From Lachnospiraceae bacterium (lineage in GTDB: Bacteria > Bacillota > Clostridia > Lachnospirales > Lachnospiraceae): a DNA stretch of 64,000 bases. This document shows positions 17,799 through 28,472 of this stretch, piece by piece. The notes beneath the pieces were generated by a model. It did not search any database. It saw nothing but the letters and a program-made list of their open reading frames with translations, and was not told the DNA's origin. Positions within the stretch are counted from its first letter, which is position 1. Each line of letters begins with the position of its first letter. The DNA is taken from contig JAFXFO010000024.1 of the NCBI GenBank assembly GCA_017520425.1, positions 62,001-126,000 of the forward strand, in the 5' to 3' direction. A program made the translations under genes and the position numbers.

Positions 17799-19283
17799 CT
17801 AGAATTGAAAATAAATAAATTGGGATGATTCGAATTGAATTCCATACATTCCATATATAATAGTTCCAAATATCAGCAAAAATATCACTGCCCAGCGGAA
17901 CCAGATACACTGTTCACCCAAAAACTCTGTAATAAGCTGTTTTTTACAATAACGGATTAAATCTGCTAAAACGAGAACGATTGTTGATACCATCAAAATA
18001 TTAAACTCAAACCGGTCTAATCCCAGATTATACAATTCCCCGTTAAACAGGGACCATGGATCCCACTTGGTAAACATTCTGATACAATAGTCCACTGCCA
18101 CTTTTAAAGAATTTGCCCGAAAGAAAATCCACGCAATGTCTACGAGCACAAAAGTTCCGACCACCTGAGCCAACTTAAAACTGAAGCTTTCCGTCTTCGC
18201 CTGCGTTTTTTCACAAAGAATTTTGCGAAAAGGCTTCGTAATATCGCCAATCACCTGGTATATGCCGTGTAAAAATCCCCAAAAAACATATGTCCAATTG
18301 GCACCATGCCACAAACCGCTGACACAGAAGGTTACCATTAGATTAAAGTATTTCCGGATTCTGGAGCATCTGTTTCCGCCCAAAGGGATATACACATAAT
18401 CACGGAACCATGTACTCAATGAGATATGCCATCTTCTCCAGAAATCACTTATGGAAGTTGCCAGATATGGGGTCTCAAAATTCTCCATCAAGGTAAATCC
18501 CATCACTCTGGCAGCACCTACTGCGATCGTAGAATATCCCATAAAATCACAATAAATCTGTAGTGCAAATCCAACGGCACCTGCAACCAATGCCACTGTA
18601 CCGTACAGATACACACCGTCAAATACAGTATTTACCAATATAGCTACTCTGTCTGCAATGACCATCTTAATAAAGAGTCCCCATACCATAAGAGTAAGGC
18701 CGTTTGTAACATTTTCATAGTTATATATCTTCATCTTGTCCACATTGCGAACCTGCTTCAGCAAGTTTTCGGAACGTTCGATGGGGCCTGCCACCAGCTG
18801 CGGAAAGAAAGACACAAACAATGCGTAACGTAAAGGATTCTTCTCCGCATCTATTTTACCTTTATACACATCTATAATATATCCCAACGCCTGGAAAGTA
18901 TAAAAAGAAATACCTACCGGTAGCAAAACACTAAAGGAACTCTCCACTGTTTGAATTCCCACCTTACCCAAAACCTTATTAAGGGAATCCAAAAAGAAGT
19001 CAAAATATTTAAAAAAGAACAAAATGCCTATATTTACAATCAGGCACGTAGCCAATATCCACTTTCGTACCGCTGTATTCTTATACTTCTGAATCAAAAA
19101 TCCGGCAAGCCATGTGGTAAGAATAGATACCAGAAGCAAAATAACGTACTTCACATTCCAACACATGTAAAAACAGATGCTTGCCGCCAGAAGCCAAATA
19201 TAGCGCATTTTTCGGGGTACCAGAAAATATAACAAAATAACAATTGGAAAGAAAACCAAAAAATCAACAGAATTAAATATCAT
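17799..19283 (-). CDS. MBOAT-family O-acyltransferase (AlgI/DltB-like)
   Basis: 494 residues with about ten or more membrane helices. It carries the family hallmarks DFWRRWHISLSTWFRDYVYI with His286 and SGLWHGANWTYVFWG with the catalytic His326. MBOAT proteins move acyl groups, usually acetyl, across the membrane for O-acylation of exopolysaccharide or cell-wall polymer by an SGNH partner, encoded here by the next gene. It is the first gene of an apparent three-gene operon. No convincing promoter is visible between it and the guaB terminator. Confidence 0.92.
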   Translation of the reverse strand: MIFNSVDFLVFFPIVILLYFLVPRKMRYIWLLAASICFYMCWNVKYVILLLVSILTTWLAGFLIQKYKNTAVRKWILATCLIVNIGILFFFKYFDFFLDSLNKVLGKVGIQTVESSFSVLLPVGISFYTFQALGYIIDVYKGKIDAEKNPLRYALFVSFFPQLVAGPIERSENLLKQVRNVDKMKIYNYENVTNGLTLMVWGLFIKMVIADRVAILVNTVFDGVYLYGTVALVAGAVGFALQIYCDFMGYSTIAVGAARVMGFTLMENFETPYLATSISDFWRRWHISLSTWFRDYVYIPLGGNRCSRIRKYFNLMVTFCVSGLWHGANWTYVFWGFLHGIYQVIGDITKPFRKILCEKTQAKTESFSFKLAQVVGTFVLVDIAWIFFRANSLKVAVDYCIRMFTKWDPWSLFNGELYNLGLDRFEFNILMVSTIVLVLADLIRYCKKQLITEFLGEQCIWFRWAVIFLLIFGTIIYGMYGIQFESSQFIYFQF

Positions 19284-19303
19284 TTTCCTTATCCTTTTAC
19301 ATA

Positions 19304-19335
19304 AAAACTAGAGATGCCTAAACATCTCTAGTTTT
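19304..19335 (-). terminator. guaB terminator
   Basis: A perfect 13-bp stem (AAAACTAGAGATG and complement) with a 6-base loop and TTTTT on the minus strand, 7 bases past the guaB stop. Confidence 0.9.
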
Positions 19336-19341
19336 CGTTCA

Positions 19342-20879
<1,538 letters not shown>

Positions 20880-20908
20880 CACGAAATTTATCTTTTTTTA
20901 ATTCTTTT

Positions 20909-21403
20909 TTAGTCCGTAAACACCTTCCTGGGTGCCACGCTCTTAAGAGCCTTCACCAATCCTTCGGAAGGAGTCAGAATCACCTTGGTACCACCTTCGT
21001 AATAAAGGGCATATCTTAAATCCGGTTGCTCTTCACCTGCACTAAAATCCCTTACTACTACATTACGGTTCTTGTAGCTGTCCAAATGATAAGAACGGAT
21101 GGGGGCAAATATTTCCATACGCTCTACCGTAAATACTGCCACACGCTTTCTCTTGGACTTGGCCATTACCTTGTCTATGGTCAGCTCCCTGTCTAAATAC
21201 AGATATTCATATTCAATATCGGAATTCATATAGCAGAAATAGGCACCCACACCTGCACCCACCGCACCTAAAAGTGCGGGCCAGAAGAAGTAAATACCGA
21301 AAAAGGTAAGTATTACTGCCAATATAATCAAAAAAACCTGAAAAAACTTTAATAACACAGATTGCTTTGCCTGTACCAGACATTCTACATAAGTATCACT
21401 CAT
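20909..21403 (-). CDS. Two-helix membrane protein, DUF6106-like
   Basis: 164 residues. Two adjacent membrane helices (about 17-60) are followed by a small soluble domain containing EYEYLYLDRELTIDKVMAKSKRKRVA. From memory it resembles the uncharacterised DUF6106 proteins common in Lachnospiraceae; that family label should be checked. The soluble part may have a PH-like fold. It is divergent from the gene at 21591, with separate promoters between them. Confidence 0.6.
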   Translation of the reverse strand: MSDTYVECLVQAKQSVLLKFFQVFLIILAVILTFFGIYFFWPALLGAVGAGVGAYFCYMNSDIEYEYLYLDRELTIDKVMAKSKRKRVAVFTVERMEIFAPIRSYHLDSYKNRNVVVRDFSAGEEQPDLRYALYYEGGTKVILTPSEGLVKALKSVAPRKVFTD

Positions 21404-21438
21404 AACACACCATTCCTTTTCTCAAATCTCTTAAAAAG

Positions 21439-21467
21439 ATGATATAACAGATAAAGAAAACTTTCAA
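21439..21467 (-). promoter_or_regulatory. Promoter of the 164-residue membrane protein gene
   Basis: TTGAAA (21462-21467), a 17-base spacer and TATCAT (21439-21444) on the minus strand, about 36 bases before the ATG. Confidence 0.6.
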
Positions 21468-21529
21468 GCATCAGAATGTCTGATTTTGTCTTTTTATGAT
21501 TTTTTTAGATTCATATAAGGAATCATTCA

Positions 21530-21558
21530 TTGACAGTGTCCGAAAAAGACTTTATTAT
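21530..21558 (+). promoter_or_regulatory. Promoter of the 248-residue membrane protein gene
   Basis: TTGACA (21530-21535), a 17-base spacer and TATTAT (21553-21558), about 33 bases before the start codon. Confidence 0.8.
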
Positions 21559-21590
21559 ATTTTAAGAAACTCATATAAAGGAGAATACAC

Positions 21591-22337
21591 ATGCCTGTTA
21601 TGGATGAATTTCGCGAGGAACGCGAAGCTATAAAGAACGGTAGTCTTTCCTACAAATTAAAATATATCTGGGATTACTATAAATGGGTTATTATCGGTGT
21701 ATTAATAGCCATCCCCATTATCATTTCCATTGTAAAGGATATTATAAACGCAAAGGACTATATTTTCTACGGTTTATTTCTAAACTCCTACTCACCGACG
21801 GAGACCATTGAAGAATATATGGCAGGCTTTGCCGAGGAATATCAGTTGGATACGGAAAACTACCAAATAGAACTGGATTCCTCCCTCAGTATGGTAGTTG
21901 ATAATTATGACGAAGGCTCTCTTGCCACCATCAACCGCATTATTGCCAGTCTGTCTGTGGGCGAATTGGACTTTCTGGCTGCCGACCCTGCGGTATTTGA
22001 GCATTATGCCACACAAAATACCTTCCATGATTTATCTAACATGCTGACAGCAGAACAAAAGGAAAAGCTTGCCCCCTACTTCTATTATATAGATGGTGCG
22101 GAAGCAGAAAAGCGTATGAACTCTGATGATGCTATCGCCTATACACCTAAGGAATATGACCATCAGGATCCTGAAAGCATGGAAAAACCCATTTTAGTAG
22201 GATTATGTATCCAGGACAGCCCCAGTCTTTCAAAGATGTTTGTCTTCAAGGATACCAAGACCATTTTCGGTATCCCGGCCGGTTGTAAGCATGCCGAAAC
22301 ATCCCTTCAGTTTATTGACTATATTTTTAAAGAATAA
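21591..22337 (+). CDS. Single-pass membrane protein of unknown function
   Basis: 248 residues. A charged N-terminal segment of about 30 residues is followed by one membrane helix (WVIIGVLIAIPIIISIV, about 33-49) and an outer domain of about 195 residues. The outer part has alternating helix and strand segments reminiscent of a solute-binding protein lobe (LDFLAADPAVFEHYA, IFGIPAGCKHAETSLQFIDYI), but I cannot place it in a family. GGAG precedes the ATG. It is one of few plus-strand genes and is flanked by its own promoter and terminator. Confidence 0.7.
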   Translation: MPVMDEFREEREAIKNGSLSYKLKYIWDYYKWVIIGVLIAIPIIISIVKDIINAKDYIFYGLFLNSYSPTETIEEYMAGFAEEYQLDTENYQIELDSSLSMVVDNYDEGSLATINRIIASLSVGELDFLAADPAVFEHYATQNTFHDLSNMLTAEQKEKLAPYFYYIDGAEAEKRMNSDDAIAYTPKEYDHQDPESMEKPILVGLCIQDSPSLSKMFVFKDTKTIFGIPAGCKHAETSLQFIDYIFKE

Positions 22338-22359
22338 ATTATCGCCCGACGGCGACAAT

Positions 22360-22391
22360 AAAAACGGACATCCCGACGATGTCCGTTTTTT
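22360..22391. terminator. Bidirectional terminator between the membrane protein and potD
   Basis: AAAAACGGACATC pairs perfectly with GATGTCCGTTTTT around a 5-base loop. T runs occur on both strands, so it can end transcription of both converging genes. Confidence 0.9.
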
Positions 22392-22399
22392 CATTTCAC

Positions 22400-23446
22400 C
22401 TATTCACAAGCATTTCTGAACTGACTCCAGACTTCGGAATGCAACTGCTCTGCCTCTGCGGAAACATTCTGAATAATCTCTCCTGCTGCCGCATCTGCCG
22501 GCAGTACCAGGAAATCCTTCATCTCTGCTGAAATCAAATCCTCTGCCCCTTTGTTTGCACAGTAATAACCTACATACTCATAGCATTTTGCTGCATTTTC
22601 CGGCTTATTAATATAGTCAAGGAAAGCATATGCCGCCTCTGCATTAGGTGCCTTGGACGGAATAAAGGAAGCCATAATACCAAAGCCCAGACCTTCCTCG
22701 GGATATACAATCTTCAAATCCGCATTAGCCATCTTTGCCGCTACTACCTGTGAAGAGTAGAAAAAGCCTGCTGCCACTTCACCACTTAAAATGAAATCCT
22801 GGGTATTACTGTCATTGATGACTCTTACATTGGGTGCCAGCTGAAGAAGCTTCTCCCCTGCCTTTTTAATGGTATCCAAATTCTCTGTGTTGAAAGATTC
22901 CCCCAAGGTCTTTAAGGTGATACCGTTAATTACTCTGTAATTGGCAATCAATGCCACATTGTCCTCCAGTCCGGGATTCCACAAATCTTCATAGCCCTTG
23001 ATTTCCACATCCGTAGCTGCCGGATTGTACACAATCAAAGGAATACCGGCTGCATAGGGCACGGTATACTCATTCTTGGGATCATAAAACTGTGACATGA
23101 ATACCGGATTGTACTGCTCATAATTCTTAAGCTTAGAAGTGTCCAGTTTCTGGCTTAAGCCCTCTGCGATTACCACTTCAATGATATAATCATCTGCGAT
23201 AACCAGGTCATAATCTCCGCCCTCGGTCTCTTCCAGCTTTGCCAGCATATCCTCATCATAATCAAAATGTGAGAAGTTAATCTTATAACCGGTCTCCTTT
23301 TCAAATCCCTCCAGTATCTCCGGCGGGAACATACCATCCCAGGTATAAAGATTTAATTCGCCTTTTTCCTGCTCTTTGTTGCCGCAGCCTGTTACAAAAG
23401 TCAGGAATAACAACAACACCAACAGAATCAGTAATGATTTCTTCAT
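22400..23446 (-). CDS. potD: Spermidine/putrescine-binding lipoprotein
   Basis: 348 residues. The lipoprotein signal ends FVTGCGNKEQ (lipid Cys about 21). The PotD opening ELNLYTWDGMFPPEILEGFEKETGYKI-type pattern and YDLVIADDYIIE are present. It captures polyamines outside the membrane and delivers them to PotBC. The ATG overlaps the potC stop by 4 bases, so the genes are translationally coupled. It is the last gene of potABCD. Confidence 0.93.
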   Translation of the reverse strand: MKKSLLILLVLLLFLTFVTGCGNKEQEKGELNLYTWDGMFPPEILEGFEKETGYKINFSHFDYDEDMLAKLEETEGGDYDLVIADDYIIEVVIAEGLSQKLDTSKLKNYEQYNPVFMSQFYDPKNEYTVPYAAGIPLIVYNPAATDVEIKGYEDLWNPGLEDNVALIANYRVINGITLKTLGESFNTENLDTIKKAGEKLLQLAPNVRVINDSNTQDFILSGEVAAGFFYSSQVVAAKMANADLKIVYPEEGLGFGIMASFIPSKAPNAEAAYAFLDYINKPENAAKCYEYVGYYCANKGAEDLISAEMKDFLVLPADAAAGEIIQNVSAEAEQLHSEVWSQFRNACE

Positions 23447-24252
23447 TTTCTTTCTCCTTTTTCACTTTTCTCTTTTACACCAATCTTATTTATGAACGCG
23501 GCTCCTACCAAAAGCAGTGCCGTTATCACCAGCATAATGGTTGCCAAGGCATTGATTTCCGGTGTGACGCCGGTTTTTACCTTGGTATATATCTTGATAG
23601 GCAATGTATTCACCTTGGGTCCTGTCACAAAAATGCTGATTACCACATCATCAAAGGACATGGCAAAGGACAGCATGGCTCCGGAAAGAATGGCTGGCAG
23701 TATCAAAGGTAAGGTAATATCAAAAAAGACTCTTACCGGAGTGGCCCCTAAGTCCAATGCAGCCTCCGCATATGCTTTATCCATTCCCACCAGACGCGCC
23801 TTTACCATGGAATATACATAGGGCACGCAAAAGGTGGTATGGGCAATAATCAATGTCAGCATACCGAAGGGCAAATTCATAAAGGAAAACACTGCCAGAA
23901 ATACCATACCCAGGATAATCTCCGGTATCATAATAGGCATCAGACTTAAACCGGCTACTGCTTTGTCCGCCTTACTTTTTCTTCCGTGCATTCCCAATGC
24001 TCCCGTGGTCCCGATGACAATAGCCAAAAGACAACTGCTGCCTGCCAAAATCAAACTGTTTAACAGGGCTTCCCAAAGGTCCGAATCCCGAAACAGCTCC
24101 CGATACCATTTCAGGGAAAATCCATTCCAAACCGTAGACAGCTTCGATTCATTAAAGGAATAAATCACTGTCAACAAGATCGGCACATAGGTAAGCACTG
24201 TCAGTATCGCCACATATACAATTGTAAGCTTATGCCCAAAAGTTTTTTTCAT
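23443..24252 (-). CDS. potC: Polyamine ABC transporter permease
   Basis: 269 residues with six predicted membrane helices. The EAA loop reads EAALDLGATPVRVFFDITLP, the contact site for the ATPase. It follows potB after 6 bases and overlaps potD by 4, in the usual A-B-C-D order. Confidence 0.93.
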   Translation of the reverse strand: MKKTFGHKLTIVYVAILTVLTYVPILLTVIYSFNESKLSTVWNGFSLKWYRELFRDSDLWEALLNSLILAGSSCLLAIVIGTTGALGMHGRKSKADKAVAGLSLMPIMIPEIILGMVFLAVFSFMNLPFGMLTLIIAHTTFCVPYVYSMVKARLVGMDKAYAEAALDLGATPVRVFFDITLPLILPAILSGAMLSFAMSFDDVVISIFVTGPKVNTLPIKIYTKVKTGVTPEINALATIMLVITALLLVGAAFINKIGVKEKSEKGERK

Positions 24253-24258
24253 AATCTG

Positions 24259-25137
24259 CTAAAAAATTCCTTCCAATTCCGAAGTCCCTGCAATATTCCG
24301 GTACAATTTCAGTATCAGCCAGGTAAGAATCAAAAGTACCACCGACAAGGCTGCCGCAAAGGGTTGATTCCTTCCCTTGGTCATCTGTTCCTGTATTACA
24401 TTTCCCACCAGTACGATTTTATTACCCCCCAACAAATCCGCTATAAAAAACAATCCCATGGAGGGTACAAAGGTAAGTACCACACCGGACAAAAGTCCGG
24501 GAAGGGTCAGCGGAAAGCTTACGGTCCAAAAGGCTTTCCAGGAAGATGCCCCCAAATCCCTGGACGCTTCCACCAAACGGTAATCCAATTTTTCCGCACT
24601 GGAATATACCGCTAAAATCATAAAAGGAAGCAGGGCATAAATCATACCCACCACCACCGCCGGATAGGTATACAAAAGCTTCAGCGGCTTTTCTGTCAGC
24701 CCCAATCCCATCAATATCTTATCCAACACACCATTGCTTCGAAAAACAATAATCCAACCGTATAAACGGATAATAGCACTGGTAAAAAACGGAATCAGAA
24801 TCAGCAAAAGCATCCTTTTCTTCCACTGCTTATTCATACGAGCCATGATATATCCGTAAGGATAGCCCAACAAGGTAATACATATAGTAGAGGTAAAGGC
24901 CAACTTCAGGGAATCCGCAAAATTCCCCAAATACATGGGACTGAATATTCTTTTATAATTCTCCAGGGTAAATGTAAAATCCACCCCCCATACTTCCGCT
25001 CTCTTTAAGAAACTCAGCAAAAATAAATATACAAAAGGCAGACCTACAAATAACAGGGTAAAGATATAAATTGGCAGTACCAGCAGGCGGTTACCTTTTG
25101 CTTCCTTGACCTTCCTACCTTGACTCTGTTTCGCCAT
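24259..25137 (-). CDS. potB: Polyamine ABC transporter permease
   Basis: 292 residues with six predicted membrane helices and an EAA loop EASRDLGASSWKAFWTVSFP. It forms the membrane channel with PotC. Its start lies 23 bases inside the end of potA. Confidence 0.93.
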   Translation of the reverse strand: MAKQSQGRKVKEAKGNRLLVLPIYIFTLLFVGLPFVYLFLLSFLKRAEVWGVDFTFTLENYKRIFSPMYLGNFADSLKLAFTSTICITLLGYPYGYIMARMNKQWKKRMLLLILIPFFTSAIIRLYGWIIVFRSNGVLDKILMGLGLTEKPLKLLYTYPAVVVGMIYALLPFMILAVYSSAEKLDYRLVEASRDLGASSWKAFWTVSFPLTLPGLLSGVVLTFVPSMGLFFIADLLGGNKIVLVGNVIQEQMTKGRNQPFAAALSVVLLILTWLILKLYRNIAGTSELEGIF

Positions 25138-26119
25138 GGTACTCCTCCTTTTCGTCCGCCACTTCTACTGCCGCCTCCGGTTTCCAGCCTATTTTTATCT
25201 CCTCGCCTACACTTCTGTCCGCATCGATACCGTAACGGTTAGCAGTAATCCGCTGACCATCCGTCAGTTCAAATACAATACGAAGCTGCCCGCCGGCAAA
25301 GCTCTTTTCTACCACCTTTGCCTCATGGATACAAACTGCTTCTCCATCCATCAACACATTTTCCGCCCGCACGGCATAAGCCTTGCCTGACTCGCGATAA
25401 ATGTTAGCATCTCCCACAAAGCTTGCCACATAGGAGGTTTTCGGTTCATAATAAATCTCATTGGGTGTTCCGATTTGCTCAAATCTGCCTTCCCTCATAA
25501 CCGCAATCCGATCCGACATATTGATGGCCTCTTCCTGGTCATGGGTGATATAGATGAAAGTCATACCCAACTGTTTCTGAAGCTTCTTTAATTCCAACTG
25601 CATCTGTCTGCGCAGCTTTAAGTCCAATGCACCTAAAGGTTCATCCAGCAAAAGTACTCTGGGTTGATTGATAACCGCTCTGGCTATGGCCACGCGTTGC
25701 CTTTGTCCTCCTGAAAGCTGGTCCGGCCTTCTCTTTTCAAATCCTTCCAATTGCACCAGCTGAAGCATCTGTTCCACTTGCTCTTTGATTTCAGACTTGG
25801 CCACACCTCGAAGGCGCATACCGTAACCGATATTTTCCTCCACTGACATATGAGGAAACAGAGCATAGTTTTGGAAAACCGTATTGACATTTCTTTTATT
25901 GGGCACCATCTCAGTAATATCCCGTCCATCCAACCACACCTTACCCTCATCCGCCATCTCCAATCCCGCGATGATACGAAGGGTTGTGGTCTTTCCGCAC
26001 CCGGAGGCCCCCAGTAAAGTGATAAACTCTCCCTGTGCCACGGATAAATCTATCCCCTTCAATACTTCCGTATCGTCAAAGGTCTTATGAATTTTTTCCA
26101 ATCGCAAAATTTCACTCAT
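25115..26119 (-). CDS. potA: Polyamine ABC transporter ATPase
   Basis: 334 residues. Walker A GASGCGKTT (about 37-45), signature LSGGQRQRVAIARA, Walker B VLLLDEPLGALD and the switch His in THDQEEA are all present. A C-terminal TOBE-like regulatory domain covers about 235-325. It is the first gene of the pot operon and powers polyamine uptake. Its start faces a divergent gene at 26196 across 76 bases. Confidence 0.95.
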   Translation of the reverse strand: MSEILRLEKIHKTFDDTEVLKGIDLSVAQGEFITLLGASGCGKTTTLRIIAGLEMADEGKVWLDGRDITEMVPNKRNVNTVFQNYALFPHMSVEENIGYGMRLRGVAKSEIKEQVEQMLQLVQLEGFEKRRPDQLSGGQRQRVAIARAVINQPRVLLLDEPLGALDLKLRRQMQLELKKLQKQLGMTFIYITHDQEEAINMSDRIAVMREGRFEQIGTPNEIYYEPKTSYVASFVGDANIYRESGKAYAVRAENVLMDGEAVCIHEAKVVEKSFAGGQLRIVFELTDGQRITANRYGIDADRSVGEEIKIGWKPEAAVEVADEKEEYHGETESR

Positions 26120-26195
26120 TCCCCTGCTCTCCTCTGCATAAACCCCGGATTCTTCTCATAGATTATATAAAGTATTATGAAAACGAGGTTGCTTT

Positions 26196-26684
26196 ATGAG
26201 TTCAAAAACAAAAATAGTTGTACTCCACATGAAAGAATTAGTCTATACCGGTATCTTTGTATTGCTTGGTATCCTGCTCATTATCTTTTTGCTCATATTA
26301 TTTGTACCCGGGGATGACACTTCCTCTTCTTCTGACACTACCTCTACTCAAAGCGAAGAAATGAATTCTTCCTCTGATGTATCCGTCAGCAGCGGTTCTC
26401 TTTACATACCCGGTCTCTATAATACGGAACTTATCCTAAATGACCAAGCCATCAATGTAGAGGTTATTGTCAATCAGTCAGAAATCACCTCTGTAAAGCT
26501 GGTGAACCTAAGCGAAGCCATCACTACCATGTATCCTCTTTTAGAGCCCACCTTTGACTCCATCGCAGAGCAAATATATGAGACCCAGTCCATTGAAAAC
26601 ATATCTTATGCCTCCGAGCACAAGTACACTTCCTTGGTTCTGTTGGAGGCTATCCGCAAATCTCTGGAAAAGGCTCAACCCTGA
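26196..26684 (+). CDS. Small membrane-anchored protein with an FMN-binding-like domain
   Basis: 162 residues. One membrane helix (about 17-37) is followed by a Ser/Thr/Asp-rich linker and a domain of about 95 residues beginning LYIPGLYNTELILN. The pattern, including INVEVIVNQSEITSVKLVN and the closing YTSLVLLEAIRKSLEKA, resembles the FMN-binding domain found in RnfG/NqrC-type and related exported proteins. The flavin-attachment motif SGATxT is missing: ASEHKYTS stands in its place. A covalent flavin is therefore unlikely. The function is unknown. Confidence 0.6.
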   Translation: MSSKTKIVVLHMKELVYTGIFVLLGILLIIFLLILFVPGDDTSSSSDTTSTQSEEMNSSSDVSVSSGSLYIPGLYNTELILNDQAINVEVIVNQSEITSVKLVNLSEAITTMYPLLEPTFDSIAEQIYETQSIENISYASEHKYTSLVLLEAIRKSLEKAQP

Positions 26685-26743
26685 ATATCATAATATGGGA
26701 CGGTGCGTATCCGTTACTGCTCCGTCCCTATTGTAATTACTCT

Positions 26744-27628
26744 TTACGCTTTCCTGCAAATTTCTTCCAGTTCTTCTACCGTAAATTCATAACCAGCATT
26801 ACAGAAATGACACTTGACCTCAATCGTTTCTCCATCCTCAATCATTTCCTGCAATTCCTTTTTACCAACACTGATAAGTGCCTTCTCTATACGTTCTTTT
26901 CCGCAATTGCAGAAAAAACGGGGCTGACGGTTTTCCACAATCTCTAAGTCAAAACCATCCAACAAAGTCTTAAGAATATCCTCCGGTGACTTGCCTTCCT
27001 CCAGCATGCTGGTTACAGATGCCACCTGTGACAGGTTCTGCTCCAGTCTTTCAATCACCGCATCCTCCGTAAAAGGCATCAGCTGGATAATAAATCCTCC
27101 TGCCTGCTTTACGGTATTATCTCTCTCCATCAATACGCCCAGACCTACACAAGAAGGAATCTGCTCCGAAGTAGCAAAATAATAGGTCAAATCTTCTGCA
27201 ATTTCACCTGTTTGCAGCTCTACCTGTCCTACATAGGGCTCCTTCAAGCCCATATCCCGAATGATACTTAACGTACCGCTGCCCAAAGCACCGGACACAT
27301 CCAGCTTCCCTTTTGCATTTGCCGGAATGATGACATCACCCACCAATGGGTATCCCTTTACATTGCCCTCTGCATCTGCTGTTACCACCAGACCTTTTCC
27401 CGGTCCGTCTCCTCTGATTTGAAGGGTCAGCAAATCCTTCTCGCCCTTTAACATGCTACCCATCATGGCACCTGCCGACAACAATCTACCCAAAGCCGCA
27501 GTCATTACCGGGCTGGTATTATGGGCTGCTCTGGCGGTTTCCACCATTTCTCTTGTGGTACAGGCAAATGCTCTGATTTGAGCATTTGCAGCTGTTGCTC
27601 TTACCATATAATCTGTCATAATTTTCAC
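26744..27628 (-). CDS. hslO: Redox-regulated chaperone Hsp33
   Basis: 294 residues. The holdase is activated when its zinc centre is oxidised. The four zinc Cys are 240 and 242 (FCNCG) and 273 and 276 (CHFCN). The core segments LLTLQIRGDGPGKG and SGTLSIIRD are typical. A GGAAGAAG site precedes an ATG at 27628 and a second in-frame ATG at 27619; either start is possible. It ends a probable operon with hisC, DUF368 and a methyltransferase. Confidence 0.95.
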   Translation of the reverse strand: MKIMTDYMVRATAANAQIRAFACTTREMVETARAAHNTSPVMTAALGRLLSAGAMMGSMLKGEKDLLTLQIRGDGPGKGLVVTADAEGNVKGYPLVGDVIIPANAKGKLDVSGALGSGTLSIIRDMGLKEPYVGQVELQTGEIAEDLTYYFATSEQIPSCVGLGVLMERDNTVKQAGGFIIQLMPFTEDAVIERLEQNLSQVASVTSMLEEGKSPEDILKTLLDGFDLEIVENRQPRFFCNCGKERIEKALISVGKKELQEMIEDGETIEVKCHFCNAGYEFTVEELEEICRKA

Positions 27629-27646
27629 TTCTTCCTATCCGTAATT

Positions 27647-28447
27647 CTACTGAACCGTTTTTCCCTGCTCTCTTGCTACTACCAATACTCTCTGAGTGGT
27701 ATCACAAACAGGTTGTTCCGTATCTGCATCCATCAGCTCCACCGTGGTCAAACCGGCTTTTTCCAACAGCCTACTTATCTGCTGACAGGTATAGCCCCTC
27801 TGAAAATGTGTTTCCGTGAAGCGTCGGAACAAATCCTCTTCTTCCTGCACGAAAACAGTCACATCATATTGATTGATGCAAGATTCCTCATCATAATAAT
27901 TTTCCCAGATAAAACTGCAATCATCCCTGTTTTCTGCGATGGTGGTATCTCCAATCACTTCTCGATATTTATAATCCGTGTTAAAATCAAATATAAAAAT
28001 ACCGCCGGGATATAGATAATTATTCACCAAAGAGAACACTTCCAAAAGTTCCTCTTCTTCCAAAACATAATTCACACAATCACAAACACTGACCACGGTA
28101 CCTACGGTGCTGTAAAGTTCCAGCTCCCGCATATCCTGCAAAAGATAGAGAATCTCCTCTCCGCTTTCCATCCTTTTTTCCATGGCAATGCCTAGCATGG
28201 ACTCTGAATTGTCCACACCAATCATATCGTATCCCTTTTGATACAAGGCCGATGTAAGGGTACCGGTTCCGCAGCCCAAATCTACCACCAAATTCTTCTC
28301 TGAATCCAGTACATCCTCCGCATCTCTTTCCGGCTTGGATACACCGTATTTTGTTATCAACCTGCAAATTCTTTCGCACCATTCCTCATAAGGAGTGGCA
28401 TCCATAAAGGTATCATATACATAGGCAAAATCCTGATATGCTTCCAT
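27647..28447 (-). CDS. Class I SAM-dependent methyltransferase
   Basis: 266 residues of the Rossmann-type methyltransferase fold. Motif I is VVDLGCGTGTLTSAL (about 72-86), followed by the acidic GVDNSESML and then VVSVCDCVNYV and GGIFIFDFN as later motifs. The substrate cannot be told from the sequence. GGAGGAAATCCC precedes the ATG. It lies between the DUF368 gene (25 bases upstream) and hslO (18 bases downstream). Confidence 0.85.
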   Translation of the reverse strand: MEAYQDFAYVYDTFMDATPYEEWCERICRLITKYGVSKPERDAEDVLDSEKNLVVDLGCGTGTLTSALYQKGYDMIGVDNSESMLGIAMEKRMESGEEILYLLQDMRELELYSTVGTVVSVCDCVNYVLEEEELLEVFSLVNNYLYPGGIFIFDFNTDYKYREVIGDTTIAENRDDCSFIWENYYDEESCINQYDVTVFVQEEEDLFRRFTETHFQRGYTCQQISRLLEKAGLTTVELMDADTEQPVCDTTQRVLVVAREQGKTVQ

Positions 28448-28472
28448 GGGATTTCCTCCAAGGTCTTTCGTC

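Noticed and set aside
26695..26731. Possible terminator between converging genes (GGGACGG/CCGTCCC)
   Set aside because: Only 7 bp of stem, a loop of about 18 bases and no T run on either strand.
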